Source: Cantharellus purpuraceus (Eukaryota; Basidiomycota; Agaricomycetes; Cantharellales; Hydnaceae). From it: DNA of 64,000 bases. A program made the position numbers and the translations under genes. Below the pieces are notes generated by a model. That model was not told where the DNA came from and searched no databases. It saw only the letters and a list, made by a program, of their open reading frames with translations. This document shows positions 31,433-44,638 of the stretch, piece after piece. How positions within the stretch are numbered: the stretch's first letter is position 1; each line of letters opens with the position of its first letter. Location of the stretch: NCBI GenBank assembly GCA_025174535.1, contig JALBUN010000045.1, positions 434,001 through 498,000 on the forward strand, read 5' to 3'.

Positions 31433-34163
31433 CTACCCTTCATTTTGCAATTCCTCCTGCAGCTCCACAAGCTGTCCCCACCCTGGCTCTTCCTCAAAGT
31501 CCCTTGTCTTACTCATGAATGAGCGAACAATACTCCGTGCCTGGAATAGCCACCGAGACCCCTCGACACGTGGTCCGAAATTCCGCAACACATCCACAAC
31601 GTCCACCACTTCCCCCACCGCATCACGCCACTTTGCTACGTCCGTCTCGTCTTTTGTCATCTGCCCCGCCACGCCCCCCCGGTACGCATCGAGGTGTGTC
31701 CTCAGCGCATCGGTCCACCGGCCCTGCCATGTGAGCAAGCGCGCATAGGCCCGGAATATGCGAGGCGAGGACACACGCGGCAAGAGCGTACGCTCAAACA
31801 AATCCCGCACACGCGGGAGCAGGCCATGTCCCTCGTTCACATTCCGCCCCCTGTTGTGGTCATCGGGAGGCTGCTCGAAGGGGACACGCGTCACCGCGTC
31901 TACTAGGCGCTCAAGAACGTCCTCATCGACGCACGCAGCCCCGTCCTTTTCGGCGCGCTGTTCAACGATGCGAGACATGGCTCGCGTCGCTTCAGCGAGC
32001 TCGCCAACGTCGACGGCGACGACCATATAATTCGCCCACATTCTCCAGTTCTCATAGCTGAATTTGAGACCCTGTCGGAGCGCGCGGAAAGCGAGCATTT
32101 TATTTGCAAATGGAACCGCATTAGTGGTAGAGCTGGAAAAGTATAGGGAGGCAGCCGCCTTGCGGAGAGGGGAAAGGTTGAGCGACGCACGCAGGGGAAG
32201 ACTGCTGACTGACCTCTTCCGGTTCCTCCCCACTCGCAGAGGGCCCTTCCGCTGTTTTGATCGTCTTGCCAGCCTCTCCCATCCGGAGATACACACTCGC
32301 GAGATTGCTCCAGCTCTCCCCATCCTCCTCATCAATTGCAACGCACCTCGCAAACGAATCGCGTGCCCCCTCCCACGCCTCCAAGCGTACCTGCGCGCAC
32401 CCGAGGATGAACCATGAACGCGACAACATCGGATTGATGACCACCGCGCGCTGCAAGCACGAAACGGCCATGGCATAATCGTGTTGTGCAAAATAGAACC
32501 CACCAAGGGACCGCATCGCTCGCCCCGAGGTCTCGTTGGACACAGCCCACGCTCGTTCATAGTGTGTGCGCGCATGCTCAGGCTCCAAATCGCCTAGGAG
32601 ACACCACAATTTGGCCTCCCGAGCGCCGTCGTTACGTCTGGCTGCCTTACCCTTGGAGACGACGCGTTCTGCCTCCTCCTTTCGGCCCTCCAAGAGATCA
32701 CGCACGATCGCAATACCTTTTTGCGGGCGCTCCATGGCCTGCCAGCACTTGACAACCTCCTCCCACATCTCGAGCCGCTCGAAAATCTCCAGTGCGGACT
32801 TGACCACGCCGATGCTGAGAAAGCGCATCGCCAGCTCGCGCTGGAGGAGCCATTTGCTTGGGAGCGGGATGTCGTGCACGTAGAGCAGACGCTCTGCCAG
32901 ATCCGAGTCGGCAGTGGGCATCTGGTCGACGAGTGCCTGCAGCTGTAGGACGGCGCGCTCGACTGTGCGTGTGCGTGTTGCTTCGAGGCGGGAGCGCAGG
33001 AGGAGGGCCATGGTGTGTACGGACCAGTTGCGGGGGTGCGACATGACGCGAGAGACGTAGGGCATCATTTGTTCGCCGGTGAGACCATGTGCAGGGGAAG
33101 TGTTTTTGATGTTGAGGCAGAGAGAAAGGAGGATGCATTGGTCGAGGGGGTGGAGTGGCGGCTGTGAGGCTGGGGAGAGGTGCGAGAGGCGGGAGGTAGA
33201 TACAGAATGGCCGGGTTGCGATGAGGTGTACTCGGTTTGCTCAAGGAGGGTATCGTCATTCAGGGCGAGTGTATCGGGGACGGGAGGGGGTGTGGTCAGT
33301 GTTGGGGCTGCGGTGGCTTGACTATCTGATGCTTCATTTTCATCGCGTTTGCGACTTTCAGCGAGCAGCACCAGCTGGCTGAGCTCTGTTTGCTGAAACT
33401 TGGTCCGTTTGCCAAGTGCTCCCGTAAGCTCGTACTCGAGCCCAGATGCGCGTGCGGCACGAACGAAATGGTCCGCGGCTGTCCGATCGTTCGTGAGGAT
33501 ATGATGGAGAAGCCCCTGCTCGAGGATGAAACGCCCCAGAAGATCGGGCCGATTCTGTTCGCTGATGTATGATACAAAGGGATCCAATTCGGAATAAAAA
33601 GCCGGAGGCAGGTGCGCCGGTTCATCAAGAACGCATTGATGTATCATTGTTGCGCGAAGCTTCCACCATGGAGCAGAGCGGACATGGTCATAAGGCCGAG
33701 AAAATATAAGCAAGGCCCATCGCAAGAAGATCGGCGAGCTCGCGAGATGATAGGCCGGCTCCCCACCATATGCAAGTTCTGCAATCGCTTTTTGATTTAA
33801 TACCTCGTCTGTTAGAGGGTCTGAGTGTTTAAAAGTCACAAGAGAGGCGGGGCTCAGATCCAAGTTTGGCCCAGTCCAATTGAGCTGGATGAACGCGTGG
33901 AGAAATGCAACGCCCACGCAAAGCCGTGAAAGTTCAGTCTCAGGGGTTGTGGACGTTTCGAATGTAAATACAGAGTCCAAGGCGGCATCCAGGAGAGTAC
34001 TCTTTGCGGTGAGCAGGTCCTTGGAAAAGGGCCGAGTGAGCACGGCAGAGAAGTTGCCCTGCACGGTGTCGTGCGCAATGGACAGAGCATCAGATTGGCC
34101 CAAAGACGTGTCCTTTGGCCATGAACCTTGTATGAGGGCCCATTGTGCCTCTTCTAAAGGCAT
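31433..34163 (-). CDS. TPR protein of the TTC27/Emw1 family
   Basis: Two exons, 34163-32214 and 32158-31433, 55-nt intron (GTCAGT...CGCAAG), 891 residues. The acceptor is chosen because it keeps phase; a nearer-consensus TTTTCCAG would not. The C-terminal half is tetratricopeptide repeats: ELAMRFLSIGVVKSALEIFE, ERAWAVSNETSGRAMRSLG, INPMLSRSWFILGCAQVRL, CVAIDEEDGESWSNLASVYL, then ALRQGLKFSYENWRMWANYM. The wording of these helices is specific to TTC27 (yeast Emw1). Yeast Emw1 is essential and linked to cell-wall integrity; the human protein is linked to chaperone function. Length agrees with the family (about 840-890). Single copy, acts in the cytosol. Confidence 0.88.
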
Positions 34164-34259
34164 TGATCGTGAAGCGAAGTCCTCCCTGGTGCAGCTGAGC
34201 TGAAGACACTAGCGAGAGCAACTTGACTCCTCATCATCACGTGACTTTGTGTCTCATTA

Positions 34260-34930
34260 GCTATGCATGTGTAACGGTCACGCTATGTCTCGGAGCCACC
34301 TTATGACTTTGCTCAACCGAAGTCGACCCGTTTGTATGATAAATCGTCAACTATTATAAATAGGTGTCTTTTTGTTCTTATCATTCAGTGTAGAACTCCC
34401 GAATAAGTAATTCAGTAAGTAGCGAGAGACGAGAGAGGGAGAACTAACTTTGAATTCACTTGCGTTAAATCACTCATTTAAACATCGGAAACGCGCAACC
34501 CTCGAAATTCTTGTGTGTCCCAATCCTAGGCGACCTTGAGTGTTCTCTCTCTCAGTCGGACTGATCACCCGACTGCCTTCATCCCAAGCGACCTCACAAT
34601 ATGGCTGTCATACTACCGAGGCTAATCGGTTTGGGACCCAGAAGAGGATGAACATTGTTTCTATTTCAAGGTTTTTGCGGTGGCAGAACGACGGTGATCT
34701 GAAGCCTCGTGCCTCGTCCTGCAGGAATGCCTAGACTGTTCACTTCCGAAATCCACCGACAGCTTCTTGATGTGCCTAGGATCCTACGCAGAGAATAGAT
34801 ACACTCGGGTACCAGTGGTGCACGTCACGCTCCTGGCAAGGTTGCTTTGCTAGTGATAATAAATCTGATTAGGAGACTCGGAAATAGTCTAACCCGTTGA
34901 GGGAAAGGCCCGGAGTAAAACGTTCCTTGT
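34260..34930. other. Intergenic; possible old LTR-like sequence
   Basis: 34270 starts TGTAACGG, a TATAAATAGG lies near 34355, and ACCTCACA ends near 34598, which together resemble a solo LTR. I found no target duplication or second LTR, so this stays a weak suggestion. Otherwise the promoter region of the Boi-family gene. Confidence 0.25.
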
Positions 34931-34931
34931 A

Positions 34932-37900
34932 ATGGGCGGCCGGGCAAGACAGAATAGACGCCCAAATGGTTCCTTCCCATCGACTGATTACACCGACGTC
35001 CACGTACAACCCATGACTGAATACGTCTACGCTGTCCACGACTTCGCTCCGGAGCACGACGACGAAATATCGTTCAAGGCTGGAGAACGCATCCAAGTCG
35101 TCGAGAAGGATGACCTCTACGGTGACGGTTGGTGGCAAGTAAGCCGCAGTCCTCTTTCAAGCATCTCGCTGCGCCGTCCGCAGAGTCTTGGTTTCTCATT
35201 CATGTTCACTCATAGGGTCGTAATCTGGCGGGCAAAGTCGGGCTATTTCCGCAGGCGTATACCTCCGCATCGGCGCCCCTCCCAGAGATTCACACACCAA
35301 GCACCCTTCAGCCCTTGCAGGAGGAAACCTCTGAAGACGCCTCTGCATCCGGTCTGTCATCTGAGCCTGCACCTGCAGCTGCAGCTGCCACCGAATCTAT
35401 GCCTCAAAAAGATACTGTCATGGCCGCTACGTTGACCGATGTCCAAGAGGCCATCGAGCAGCTGGCAGTCCGTCGGGATCAGGATACCGATGCCGCCCGT
35501 AGCTTTTCATTTGCAAGTACGCGTGACCCCGAGACAGAGACCGACGATGAGGCTGGTGACGATGCCGATGCCCAGGGATGGCACAAGGACGCACGCAAGG
35601 CGCTCGCTGAGCGAGCTCAGAAGGAGAACGCCAGGAAACAGAAAGAGGAGGAAGAGGCGAATGGCTTCTCTCCCCCTCCTGGTCGTCGGTCCCTGTCCGC
35701 CCCTCCTATTGCCGTCGAACTCTCCGACGAGAGCGATGCGGATGAAGAAGACGAAGCGGCCCTGCGCAATCGACACCACGATATTCATCCCCACCACCAC
35801 AAGTACAGTAGCTCGACAGGTACGGCCCTCCCGGCTGAAATCTCTCTCAATGAGCCTCCCGAGCGCGAACCGCTTCAGCCCGCAATCACTCTCGCTACTT
35901 CCACCGTCGCCCACCGCACTTCCCAGTCTTCACTTCCCACCCCTACGTCTCCGTCTTCCCCACATGACAACACCGTCGAGATCCCTGCTGTTGAATCTTC
36001 CTCCATCGCCCAGCCCAAGCCACAAACTCCAACAACCGCGACTACCACGCGTTTCCAGTCGTCCATCGCACCACCCTCGCATCTTGCGAACGTGACAGCC
36101 TCCTTACCTTCTCCTGCTACGTCGTCGGCCGGTGGTGCAGGGCTTGCGGCCAGCGTACCCCTCCCCAAATCGCCTTCTCCAGTGGTCACGAATATCAATG
36201 GTGTCTTGACCAGTCCGCCTGCGCCCGCTGTCCAGCAGGCAGTTCAGCAGGCAGTTTCACAGACGGTGATACAGACGGTCCAACAACCCGTCCCACAACC
36301 TGACCCATTGACCCCGCCACAATCGTCTGACCTTGGTGGCTCGCCTGCGGATTCTATTCGCGAGAGTCTTCGTCGCACACACCCATCCGAGTGGAGCATC
36401 GAGCAGGTTGTCGAGTGGCTCAAGTCAAAGAATGTTGATGAGGCAACATGTAACAAGTTCATTGGTGAGCCTCTTAATCCCAACCGTATCCAGAGTCTAA
36501 CCATACGTATATTTGATCCCTATTCATTGGGGCATTAGAACATGAAATTACGGGAGACGTGCTCCTTGAGCTCGACGTCAATATTCTCAAGGAGGAACTT
36601 AACATCACCGCCTTTGGTAAACGCATGCGTATTGCAAACGCGATTGTCGAGCTCCGCCGCCCGGCGTCATTCTCATCCGACCCTACTGCATTCCATAACG
36701 GCTATACAGCTATGTCCCCGTCGGGGATGACTGACGCACATCGCCACGAGGCGTCGAGCGTTACCTCGGCTGAAGCGCGGAGTCAGGGGTTGGTGCTCAC
36801 ACCGGGGTCACAGGTGGGCATTTTGCGCTTGATGTTTAAACGTCTCTTTGGTGTATTCAAACTGGGATCAGAAAGGTCGACCTGCCCAGCTTGTATTGTC
36901 GTCTCCCAGCGAGGGTGCGCTGCATGGGGTTCCAGAGACCTCGGTTCCTGAGGAAGGCGAGGGAAGGGTGGTTGAAGAGCGGGCAGTCCAAAGCGATGTT
37001 CGTTCTCATCTGTTCAGCGACATGCTCCTGCTGATACATTGTCTTACAGACTGAGACCGCTCCAGGGCAGGCGCCCGCCGTCGCGAAACGCCGTCGCTTC
37101 CTTGGCCGCTCTACCGAGTCTGGGTCGTCGCGCGGTGATAGGGACAAGGACAGCGCCAGCCGGAAGTCGAACGAAGTGGGGTCGCCGTTCTCGAGTGTGC
37201 CTAATAGCCCCGCTTTACGCTCGGACAAGACCCCGCCGGCTACTGAGGACGGTGTGGCCGCGACGGTGGGGGTTGGACCGCGGCCGCAGCACATGAAAGG
37301 GAAGCGAAGCTTGGATGGGGCGAAGGGGTCGGAGAGGTTGAGCTTTTTTAGTACGACGTTGGGGAAGACGAGGAAGCCGCCACCGCGGTATTCAATGTGC
37401 GTAGTAGCTCGTGTCTTTCAGCTTCACTTTTTGACGTTTTCTGTTGGTTTGGCTGCGTTGCGTGTAATGGTGATGATGTGTAATAGGGTCGAGACGGACA
37501 CACCGTCTGCACATGCTCCACCGGAGCGCTCGACGCGCAGCATCACGAGGCTTTACCTCGGGAGTGGATCCAAGAAGAGTGGACGGCCCACTACCCCAGG
37601 CAACACATCGAAAGAGGAGAAGCATGGCAAGGAATCATTCGAGGCGTCTAGGGATTCTAGGGATTCTAGCGTCCTGCGCAAGCGCAATGTCTCGACGACG
37701 AGCCCTACTGCCTCTCTTCCGAAGCCTCCGAAGCCTGCGGCTGTGACACCTTTACAGCCGGGAGCTAAGATCACGTTGCAGCCGGGCCAGAGCGTGCTGG
37801 ACCAAATTGGGCGTCCGGACCATGCGGGGTGGCTCAGGAAGAAGGGCGAACGGTATAATACGTGGAAGCTGCGCTATCTTGTTCTGAAGGGTCCCCATTT

Positions 37901-39234
37901 GTATTATTTGCGAAGTAACGGTCGCTCGGTGAGTTTCAGGCATGTGGCTATATGGTGGAAGAGTAGCTGGCTGATGTGGCGCGTGTTTTAGGAGACGAAG
38001 ATTAAAGGGTATATCAAGGTACAAGGGTATAAAGTCATCGCGGATGAGAATGCGAATCCTGGCAAATATGGATTCAGGATCGTGCACGATACCGAGCCGT
38101 CTCATTTTTTCAGCTCGGAGGAACAAATGGTGGTTCGAGAATGGATGAAGGCGCTCATGAAGGCTACGATTGACCGGGACTTCTCCAGTACGTGTCTGTG
38201 TCACTTGTGTGTGAAGGTTTGTGGATGCTCAGATGCGTGTTTTTTTTTTTTTGGCAGAACCGGTCGTGTCGTCCTGCAACATTCCCACTATTCCTCTTAC
38301 GGTAGCGCAGGCGATGAACCCTGCCCCTCGTCCCCCCTCGCCCTCTGCTCGTGCAGCCACGCAGAAGGCTCTTCGCAGAGAGAACCCTAACCAGCTCTCT
38401 AGCAGGGACGCACGTGTTCTCATGGGGCTGCCAGCTGCAGAAACGGGTGTTTTGCCGGTGATTGAGGATAGAGGTCGTTTGGAGTCGTTCTTTGACCCTG
38501 TCGAGCCTGAGCCTAAACATGAAGAAGTCGTTCCGGTGCCGCCACGGCCGTCACGCGACATGCGATTTCCTAACGGGCGCGGTAATGGAGACCGCGTGGA
38601 TCCTGTAGGCAGTTTCACCTTTCAAGGCTTGAACCGTCTCTAGACTCATTGCCTTTTGCCTTTGTTTTCTCACTGTTGTTTTTGTTTGCTTTTTTTTTTT
38701 CTTTCTATTGCGTGGAACGCTTTTTACGTAATACAGGGCTCCGAGATAGAACTGGTGAACTGGGCAAATTCTGCTTTACCAGGACAGTATCACATCGATG
38801 ATCTTCGGGCGGATCTTTGCTCTGGCTTGGTGCTTCTGCGGCTGGCTGAAGCTGTGGGAGGGAAGCCAAGCGAGCCGCCGGTGCAGGACGCGGCGTTTTA
38901 CAATAACAACCTGGAAGGGATGTTTAAGTTATTCGACTTTATGTTGGATCATGACGTGTGAGTACATCTATGTTTCTATTCTGGGGTGTGTGTGGGATTC
39001 GAAGAGCTGACAAATGGACGGGGGTTTTTCCTTATCTTTCTTTTCGGCAGCAAAATAGGGAGCGTGAGTATCAATGATGTCAAGCAAGGACGGCCGGATA
39101 AGATTCTGCAGTTGATAAGGGCGATAAAGGTGTGGGGGGAGAAGCGAGAGGCGGTTGTGCGGTCTATTGGGAATGGCGCGGCAGGGCGTGCTGGGCCGTG
39201 GGTGGCGCTGGAGTCTGGTGCGGGTAAGGGGTAA
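34932..39234 (+). CDS. Boi/Pob1-family polarity protein: SH3-SAM-PH with C-terminal CH-like domain
   Basis: Ten exons: 34932-35138, 35216-36464, 36539-36813, 36872-36997, 37050-37396, 37487-37928, 37992-38187, 38258-38604, 38737-38957, 39051-39234; phases agree, about 1197 residues. SH3 at about 27-80 (YVYAVHDFAPEHDDEISF, DGWWQGRNLAGKVGLFP). Pro/Ser/Thr-rich linker. SAM at about 455-520 (WSIEQVVEWLKSKNVDEATC, ITGDVLLELDVNILKEEL). PH at about 795-910 (HAGWLRKKGERYNTWKLRYL, GFRIVHDTEPSHFFS). C-terminal IELVNWANSALPG...LVLLRLAE...LIRAIKVW looks like a calponin-homology fold. Yeast Boi1/2 and fission-yeast Pob1 bind phosphoinositides and support exocytosis and actin polarity at growth sites. The start may instead be Met at 35012 (MTEYVYA). 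Exon 4-5 junction (GTTCGT donor) is least certain. Confidence 0.85.
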
Positions 39235-40303
39235 TCGTGGGGTGTGTAATGTGTGTGTGTTTTTATATCATTACATCTTTATCTTCTTCTACTTTGTGTA
39301 GGCATTGCATGTGCTTGAATGGTGTGGTTGTTTTTGTACGGATCTAATTCGGGTCGACGTGACAATGTTTGCGCGATCGATCGACCAGTGATATAGCGTG
39401 CGTTGTATATATATGTCGGTGGAGTTGGTGTCGTATTACGGGTGTCGTGGAGGCTGTTTGTTCCCAAATCAAGATCATGTCAAGTTGGCGAGTGCTGTGT
39501 GTTGTTTAATTATACCTGCCTATCAAAATGATCTTGCTCGTACCCATTTATGGAAGAGACGTTTCTGATTTTTCTGATATCTGTCGGCATCCTTAGCAGA
39601 CTTTGACACGCCGGCTAATGTGGGTGGTTGTTCAGTCTGTTGTGATGCGTTGCGTGCAGATCAACTGTCTTTGTGGATCACTATCTCTGTGGATCACTTT
39701 TGTTGTCGTTTCTGTCCCTGATCAGAACGGGCTGGTGGCATCTTGGCAACCTGCTTGGTCGGCAGACTGGCACCTTGTCCGGCTACGACCAGATAAAACG
39801 ATACTGGCGAAAGGTGGATGAATTGCAGGCGACTGTCGACATCATTCTGGCGACTCACCCGGGGGGTGGGATGATAGGCAGGTGTTCTTTGGAGTCTGAA
39901 TTTAATTTATCTGGTGGCGTAGCTGAGAGAATATCAGACGGTCTAGAGATGATGATGATGAGATAAAATCGCTATACTAATGCTCTGCCCATGCAAATAA
40001 GATGGCAATACAACTTGGGGGTGACGCATCACCCAGGGAATATTTAATCTAAGAACCCCAAGATAGGAATCACGACGGAAGACGGCAACCGGTGTGTCAA
40101 ATAAATTACAGTACAAACAATGGACCGGGAAAGAGCTTGAGGTAGTTCAAAGACCATAAGCGCTCTAAATTCGTGAGTAAAAACTGCATTGGCCGACTGA
40201 AACATGATTCATCACATGCTAAAGGAATATATAGAGTGATTCGGGAAATGTTGTCTATGGCACAAACGGCTGGGGATGTGCATCATCATCGCCGCGGAGG
40301 CAA
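39235..40303. other. Intergenic, no supported gene
   Basis: Contains the 3' flank of the Boi-family gene and the 5' flank of COQ10. Frames at 39603-39966 lack recognisable features; T/G-rich tracts at 39250-39480. Confidence 0.45.
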
Positions 40304-41062
40304 ATGCTTCGTTTCGCTGGACGTGTTGCTTTACAGCGATGTCCCGTGACCCGCCCGAGATGCGCTCCATATAGAAACATTTTCAGCTCGTTTGGTTTTC
40401 CTTCTTCAGAACCCAGTCAAAGCCAGCAATATCATGAACGCAAGATCCTCCCGTGAGTGAGCATTCAACGGTATTAGCGTTTACCTGTTAACTAGCTGTA
40501 GGTATCGTCAACAGCAATTGTACGACATTGTTGCTGATGTGGATGCGTACCATCGGTTTATTCCATATTGTATCTCCTCGCACGTTTTGAATCGAGCCTC
40601 CATATCTGGAAACACCGCGGACAAAATATTGAAGTTGCGGGCAGAACTCACGGTCGGTTTTATGGGTTTTGAGGAGAAATACATTAGTGACGTTGAGTGT
40701 AGACCACATGAGCTGGTGCAGGTATATTTATTTGGATTACTTTCACGCCTCACCTTTGCTGATAAATCCTGCAGGCTGTAGCCTCGACTGATATACCACT
40801 CTTCAAAAGCCTCGTGACGACGTGGCGCTTTCAACCTGCGTCCGCCTCCTCACCGCATCCCACCGCAGGTCTGACATCGACGCTCCAAAATCCTGCCACC
40901 TCGGAAGATAGACCGACACTGGTGACCATTGACCTTCAATACGCGTTCGCTAACCCGCTGCATGCTCAACTTTCCGCTGCATTTTTCGGACAAGTGTCGA
41001 AGATGATGATACAGGCATTTGAGAAGAGATGTTTGGAAGTCTATGGACCAGGTGTACGATGA
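40304..41062 (+). CDS. COQ10: Coenzyme Q-binding protein COQ10
   Basis: Exons 40304-40452, 40502-40721, 40775-41062; introns 49 and 53 nt; 218 residues. Exon 1 starts MLRFAGRVALQRCPVTRPRC, Arg-rich without acid residues, a mitochondrial presequence, and ends in QQYHERKILP. The START/polyketide-cyclase fold follows: YRQQQLYDIVADVDAYHRFI, KLRAELTVGFMGFEEKYISD, STDIPLFKSLVTTWRF, IDLQYAFANPLHAQLSAAFF and MMIQAFEKRC. COQ10 binds ubiquinone in the matrix and inner membrane and is needed for its use in respiration. The YHERK...LP-Y splice join, in phase, supports both exon 1 and the start. About 14 residues between TTWRF and the PTLVTIDL strand look like a Ser/Thr/Pro insert. Confidence 0.92.
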
Positions 41063-43636
41063 GGTTTAGTTTCTTTGTGAAGTTCATATACTACATCAAA
41101 AGTGTTGTGTTTCAGTGCCTTGTTCGGCGAAGGAATACTATCCAACCCAGGATTTTATAATCAAGAGCGTCTCAGCCACTCAGGATTCAATTCCCTCCTC
41201 TCTCAAACATGAATAGAGGACAGAATTCTAACAAGGACGAGCGCAAGTGTTCCCCAAAGTGCGAGACCTCACTGGCTGTTTTGTCGATACCGCCGAGCAT
41301 CACGACTATGGATTGTCTGATATCCTCAGCTGGAGTAAAGGGCGCTCTGTGACTGGAGCATGTCGTGCAAAACTTGGACTCAGATTGAGAACAGCACCAT
41401 GGTCTGTAACGCCTTTTCATCCAATGGGTATAATATTGTTGTCGTCTCGAATTAAGAATTTCCGTCCGTTCGGGCAGTTTCCTCTGGTCCACTTCGCGAG
41501 TTGCATGGTCCATTCTACGCATGAAGGCGCCGGCTTGGTGGAACAGTCATGTCCCACGTCTCTCTAATTTTACTGACACCCTCTGAGGAAACCACATGGC
41601 ACCAGTGGTTGTGGGATCACTTTGTTGTCATTATATTTCAAGTTCACAGGCATCAACAAAAGTTTACTCATCAGCCATCAGCAAGTTGAAACTGGTCTAC
41701 TCAATCATTCAAGGAATTTCTTGGTTTGCACCGCCAAAATTAATCTAGGTCTGCGATGCTTGCGATGATAACGCGCTCCCTAGGGTGATAGGTCGGTGGG
41801 AGTGACTTACCTACAATGATTGGGGCAATAGTATGCTAGAGACGTTCAGTCCTGCATCACTTGTACTGAGTACCATCGTCTCCGCTTGGAAGCACCCAGC
41901 CCATTTCGCTGTTTTCAGGGCTTGTCTTGGTCCTACAGAAATACCTTCTTGTTCATGCAGGTCCGCTCAAATTAGGAGACTTACACACTGCAAACACCAA
42001 TTTGTCGACAATGCTTGTAGATATTGTGAGTTGAGGATGTACCGATATTCGGGATCATCCACTATGATTTTCTATCTAAAAAAGGCATTACTTGCACGAC
42101 AAGATTGTCCTACCTCGCATGCAGCGATGTTCTTTTCTTTGGGAAGGGTCCCAATCTGACTAGACTAAATGTTAGGGACATCTCCAAGGGTTCGCAAGCG
42201 AGAGCTGAGCGGATTCCAGCTGTATGAGCCTGTAGCGAGTGACATGGCGAGTTTCTTCCAAAACAACGGACTCTGGCTTCTTGCGCTTTGTTTATACAGG
42301 CATATCACAATCTATGAAGGAGGCATTCCATTGCGTAAGTCCCTAGATCCACATGGAATGTAGAGGCATTCTTAATGTGACAATCTTTGTTTGAACCAAG
42401 TTGGCGACTGACTCACCACATATTGTCCCCTGGTTCGTTTGACACAACGCTGACGTCCAACTTTTTACAGCTAAACGTACAAAACTAGGTTACTTCGGGG
42501 ACAGAAGGAACAGAATTTGAATTATGAAATCGATCATACTTCATGGCGCGGGTATGGGAACCCGTGATTGACTCTTTCACCGTACGACTAATTACCGGGA
42601 CCTGTTTGTCGGTTCCCGAGACCACCATGCTGAATAAAACGAAGGCACTTCTCCCCAAATGAAAGGAGCGTTAGACTATGAATATGTAAGGAAAGGGGGC
42701 GACAATAAACCTCAGTGTTGATGAAGGGACACAAAAAGAAATTCTTCCTTATATACGGTGTCGCATACCGAAGCGAAGCAGTCAGGAAAGATCGGTACTA
42801 GGACCATTCCGAACATTGTGGACCATTCATTGTGTATTCAGTGGCGCGTTGTGTATTTAGTGACGCGTTGTCGCGGTCCTTCCAGCAAGAGTGGCTGCGT
42901 GGCCCGCCGAGTGCCCAGCGCCGGAAGCGTCGTTACATCCACGTCAATCAGTTTCATGGGCCAAACTTCACAATCCCTGTGGCAGTTCCGTCAGGAGTAG
43001 TTCTGCCGGGACGACAACTTCCTCTAAAAAGCACTTGCTTCAGCCGCTCTGCGTAATAAATTTTATGGTTCTTTGTCAGTATGTCTCGAGCACGTCGCTA
43101 CTCCTAACAGAGTGTGGTGGTATGATGATGCAGTGGGTTCTTCTGTTCTTACCAAAGTGGTGTTTCCGAAAACTGATGAAGCTCAGCAGTTGGGAAGCCT
43201 AAATTAATCACAAACTATTCTCAAGCGCGGGACAGACTATTGTCAGAGCTGAAAATCGGTGCTACTGCAGGCCCGAGAGCAAGGGGGAGGTAAAACAATT
43301 AAAAGGGAGAATTACTTTATTTGTCAATATGAGAAGCCGAGAAGCCCTTTATACTTGGAATCCCAGGACCCAAGCACAAGCGTTGTTGCGAAAGTGGGAC
43401 AAAATAGAGCAGTCGAACAGTAGCAGGTTCATAGATTCAATGCACCGCAGCATGGCCACAGCCTTGGTCCACTAGTGCGCCACTGTCCAGAGGCTGCAGA
43501 GCAGAGCACCAGGCCCCGAGATGAAATACGCAAATCTGTAACAAGATAGCCACCCGCCGTCTTGCGCACCTATACCGCGGTCTAACAACCACGATATTAC
43601 CAAAGACCCCACCCCACTGATACGCATCGAGCAGTG
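41063..43636. other. Gene-poor stretch
   Basis: No gene that I can support in 2.6 kb. Frames at 41247-41567, 41833-42159, 42169-42363 and 42891-43202 have no domain or splice pattern. 42836-42868 has a short imperfect tandem duplication (gtg-a/g-cgcgttgt twice). Confidence 0.45.
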
Positions 43637-44638
43637 TCAGTCATGTTCATCTGCTTTATCTTCAAAGACCAAATTCCTCCAATTTTTGTACTTGACTTCA
43701 ACGTTATCCCATATAGTTTCACCAGATATTATCATAGCATGGTATTCATCTAAGAAACACCATTGAAGGCCAGGTCCTGCAAAAAACCGCTCGTCCTCGA
43801 TTTCTTTAATTTCTTCCCATGTAGGCGTATCCTTCACTGGGGCTTTCAGGAAGAGAAGCATGCTGAGTGACGGTGCCAAATGCAGAATGCCCCTGATACA
43901 TGAACAAGAAGTGGGCCATTCCCCAAGGGGGCTGCATGCAAGATGTGTCAAAGTAGTGATTGAGAGTATCAGCGGGACCGCAGCCCTTTCAAACTCCCCC
44001 ATACGGAAGCCATGGACATGGAGATGGGTGACGTGTTTCGTAAGAGGATGACCCACCGACGGCAACAAGCCGCTTAATCCAGAGTCAATGAGTATCGCCA
44101 TATGCCAGGGAGCTGCATAACGAGCCCGAGGTCTATTCATACATTCATGGGACATGAACCCGCCGTCGCATAGAGTTTCCAGGTGTGGGCAGCCACGGAT
44201 GGCTGCAGCAATGCGTTGTATAATACTGAATGGATCCCTAAGTCGAAAAATCAGGGTGCGCACACTGGAACCCAAGTTCGTAGCCTTCACTGTACGAGTG
44301 AATGCTAAAACCTGACTCTCGGTCCTCAAGAGAACTGCCCTATATAATATAGGGGTGATCGATTTTTGTGTTGCTTTGCACAACCGAACGAGTACCGCCG
44401 AAGTCGAGGGATCCTGATAAGCAGATAATTTCAAAATATATAGTACCAGTTCATCTGCCAACGAGGGTAGTGGCTTGACAGTGTCCACGACGTTTGAACC
44501 AAATTCCCCCCTGATAGAGCGAAAACATCAGTGTTAGATGCACATGCGGTAGTCTCGTTCTTACACAGTTTTTGACCTTTTAGTCAGCCTTATATCGTCT
44601 TCTGAAGCCGCCGCAGATGGCTGACTGGAACGAGTCAT
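43637..44638 (-). CDS. F-box-like protein (basidiomycete-expanded type)
   Basis: Two exons, 44638-44565 and 44510-43637, 54-nt intron (GTAAGA...TATCAG), 315 residues. Exon 1 encodes MTRSSQPSAAASEDDIRLTK. The F-box-like segment is at about residues 35-80: PLPSLADELVLYILKLSAYQ, then LVRLCKATQKSITPILYRAV. The rest has leucine-rich, alpha/beta wording (VRTLIFRL, CPHLETLC, VTHLHVHGF, LTHLACSPLGEW) typical of the large agaricomycete F-box/LRR families thought to serve as substrate adaptors of SCF ubiquitin ligases. Substrate unknown. May be related to the decayed fragments at 0.5-2 kb. Confidence 0.65.

Noticed and set aside
32214..32575. N-terminal part of a long minus-strand frame overlapping the TPR gene
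   Set aside because: It is an alternative frame of TTC27 exon 1; only the part downstream of 32158 is real, as exon 2.
34270..34598. Solo LTR
   Set aside because: TG...CA ends and a TATA-like box are present, but no target-site duplication or second copy was found in the window; kept only as a weak note.
35439..36095. 218-aa plus-strand frame rich in Arg/Pro/Ser
   Set aside because: Out-of-frame reading of the low-complexity linker of the Boi-family gene.
41247..41567. 106-aa plus-strand frame downstream of COQ10
   Set aside because: No domain, composition or splice evidence; overlapped by an equally long antisense frame.
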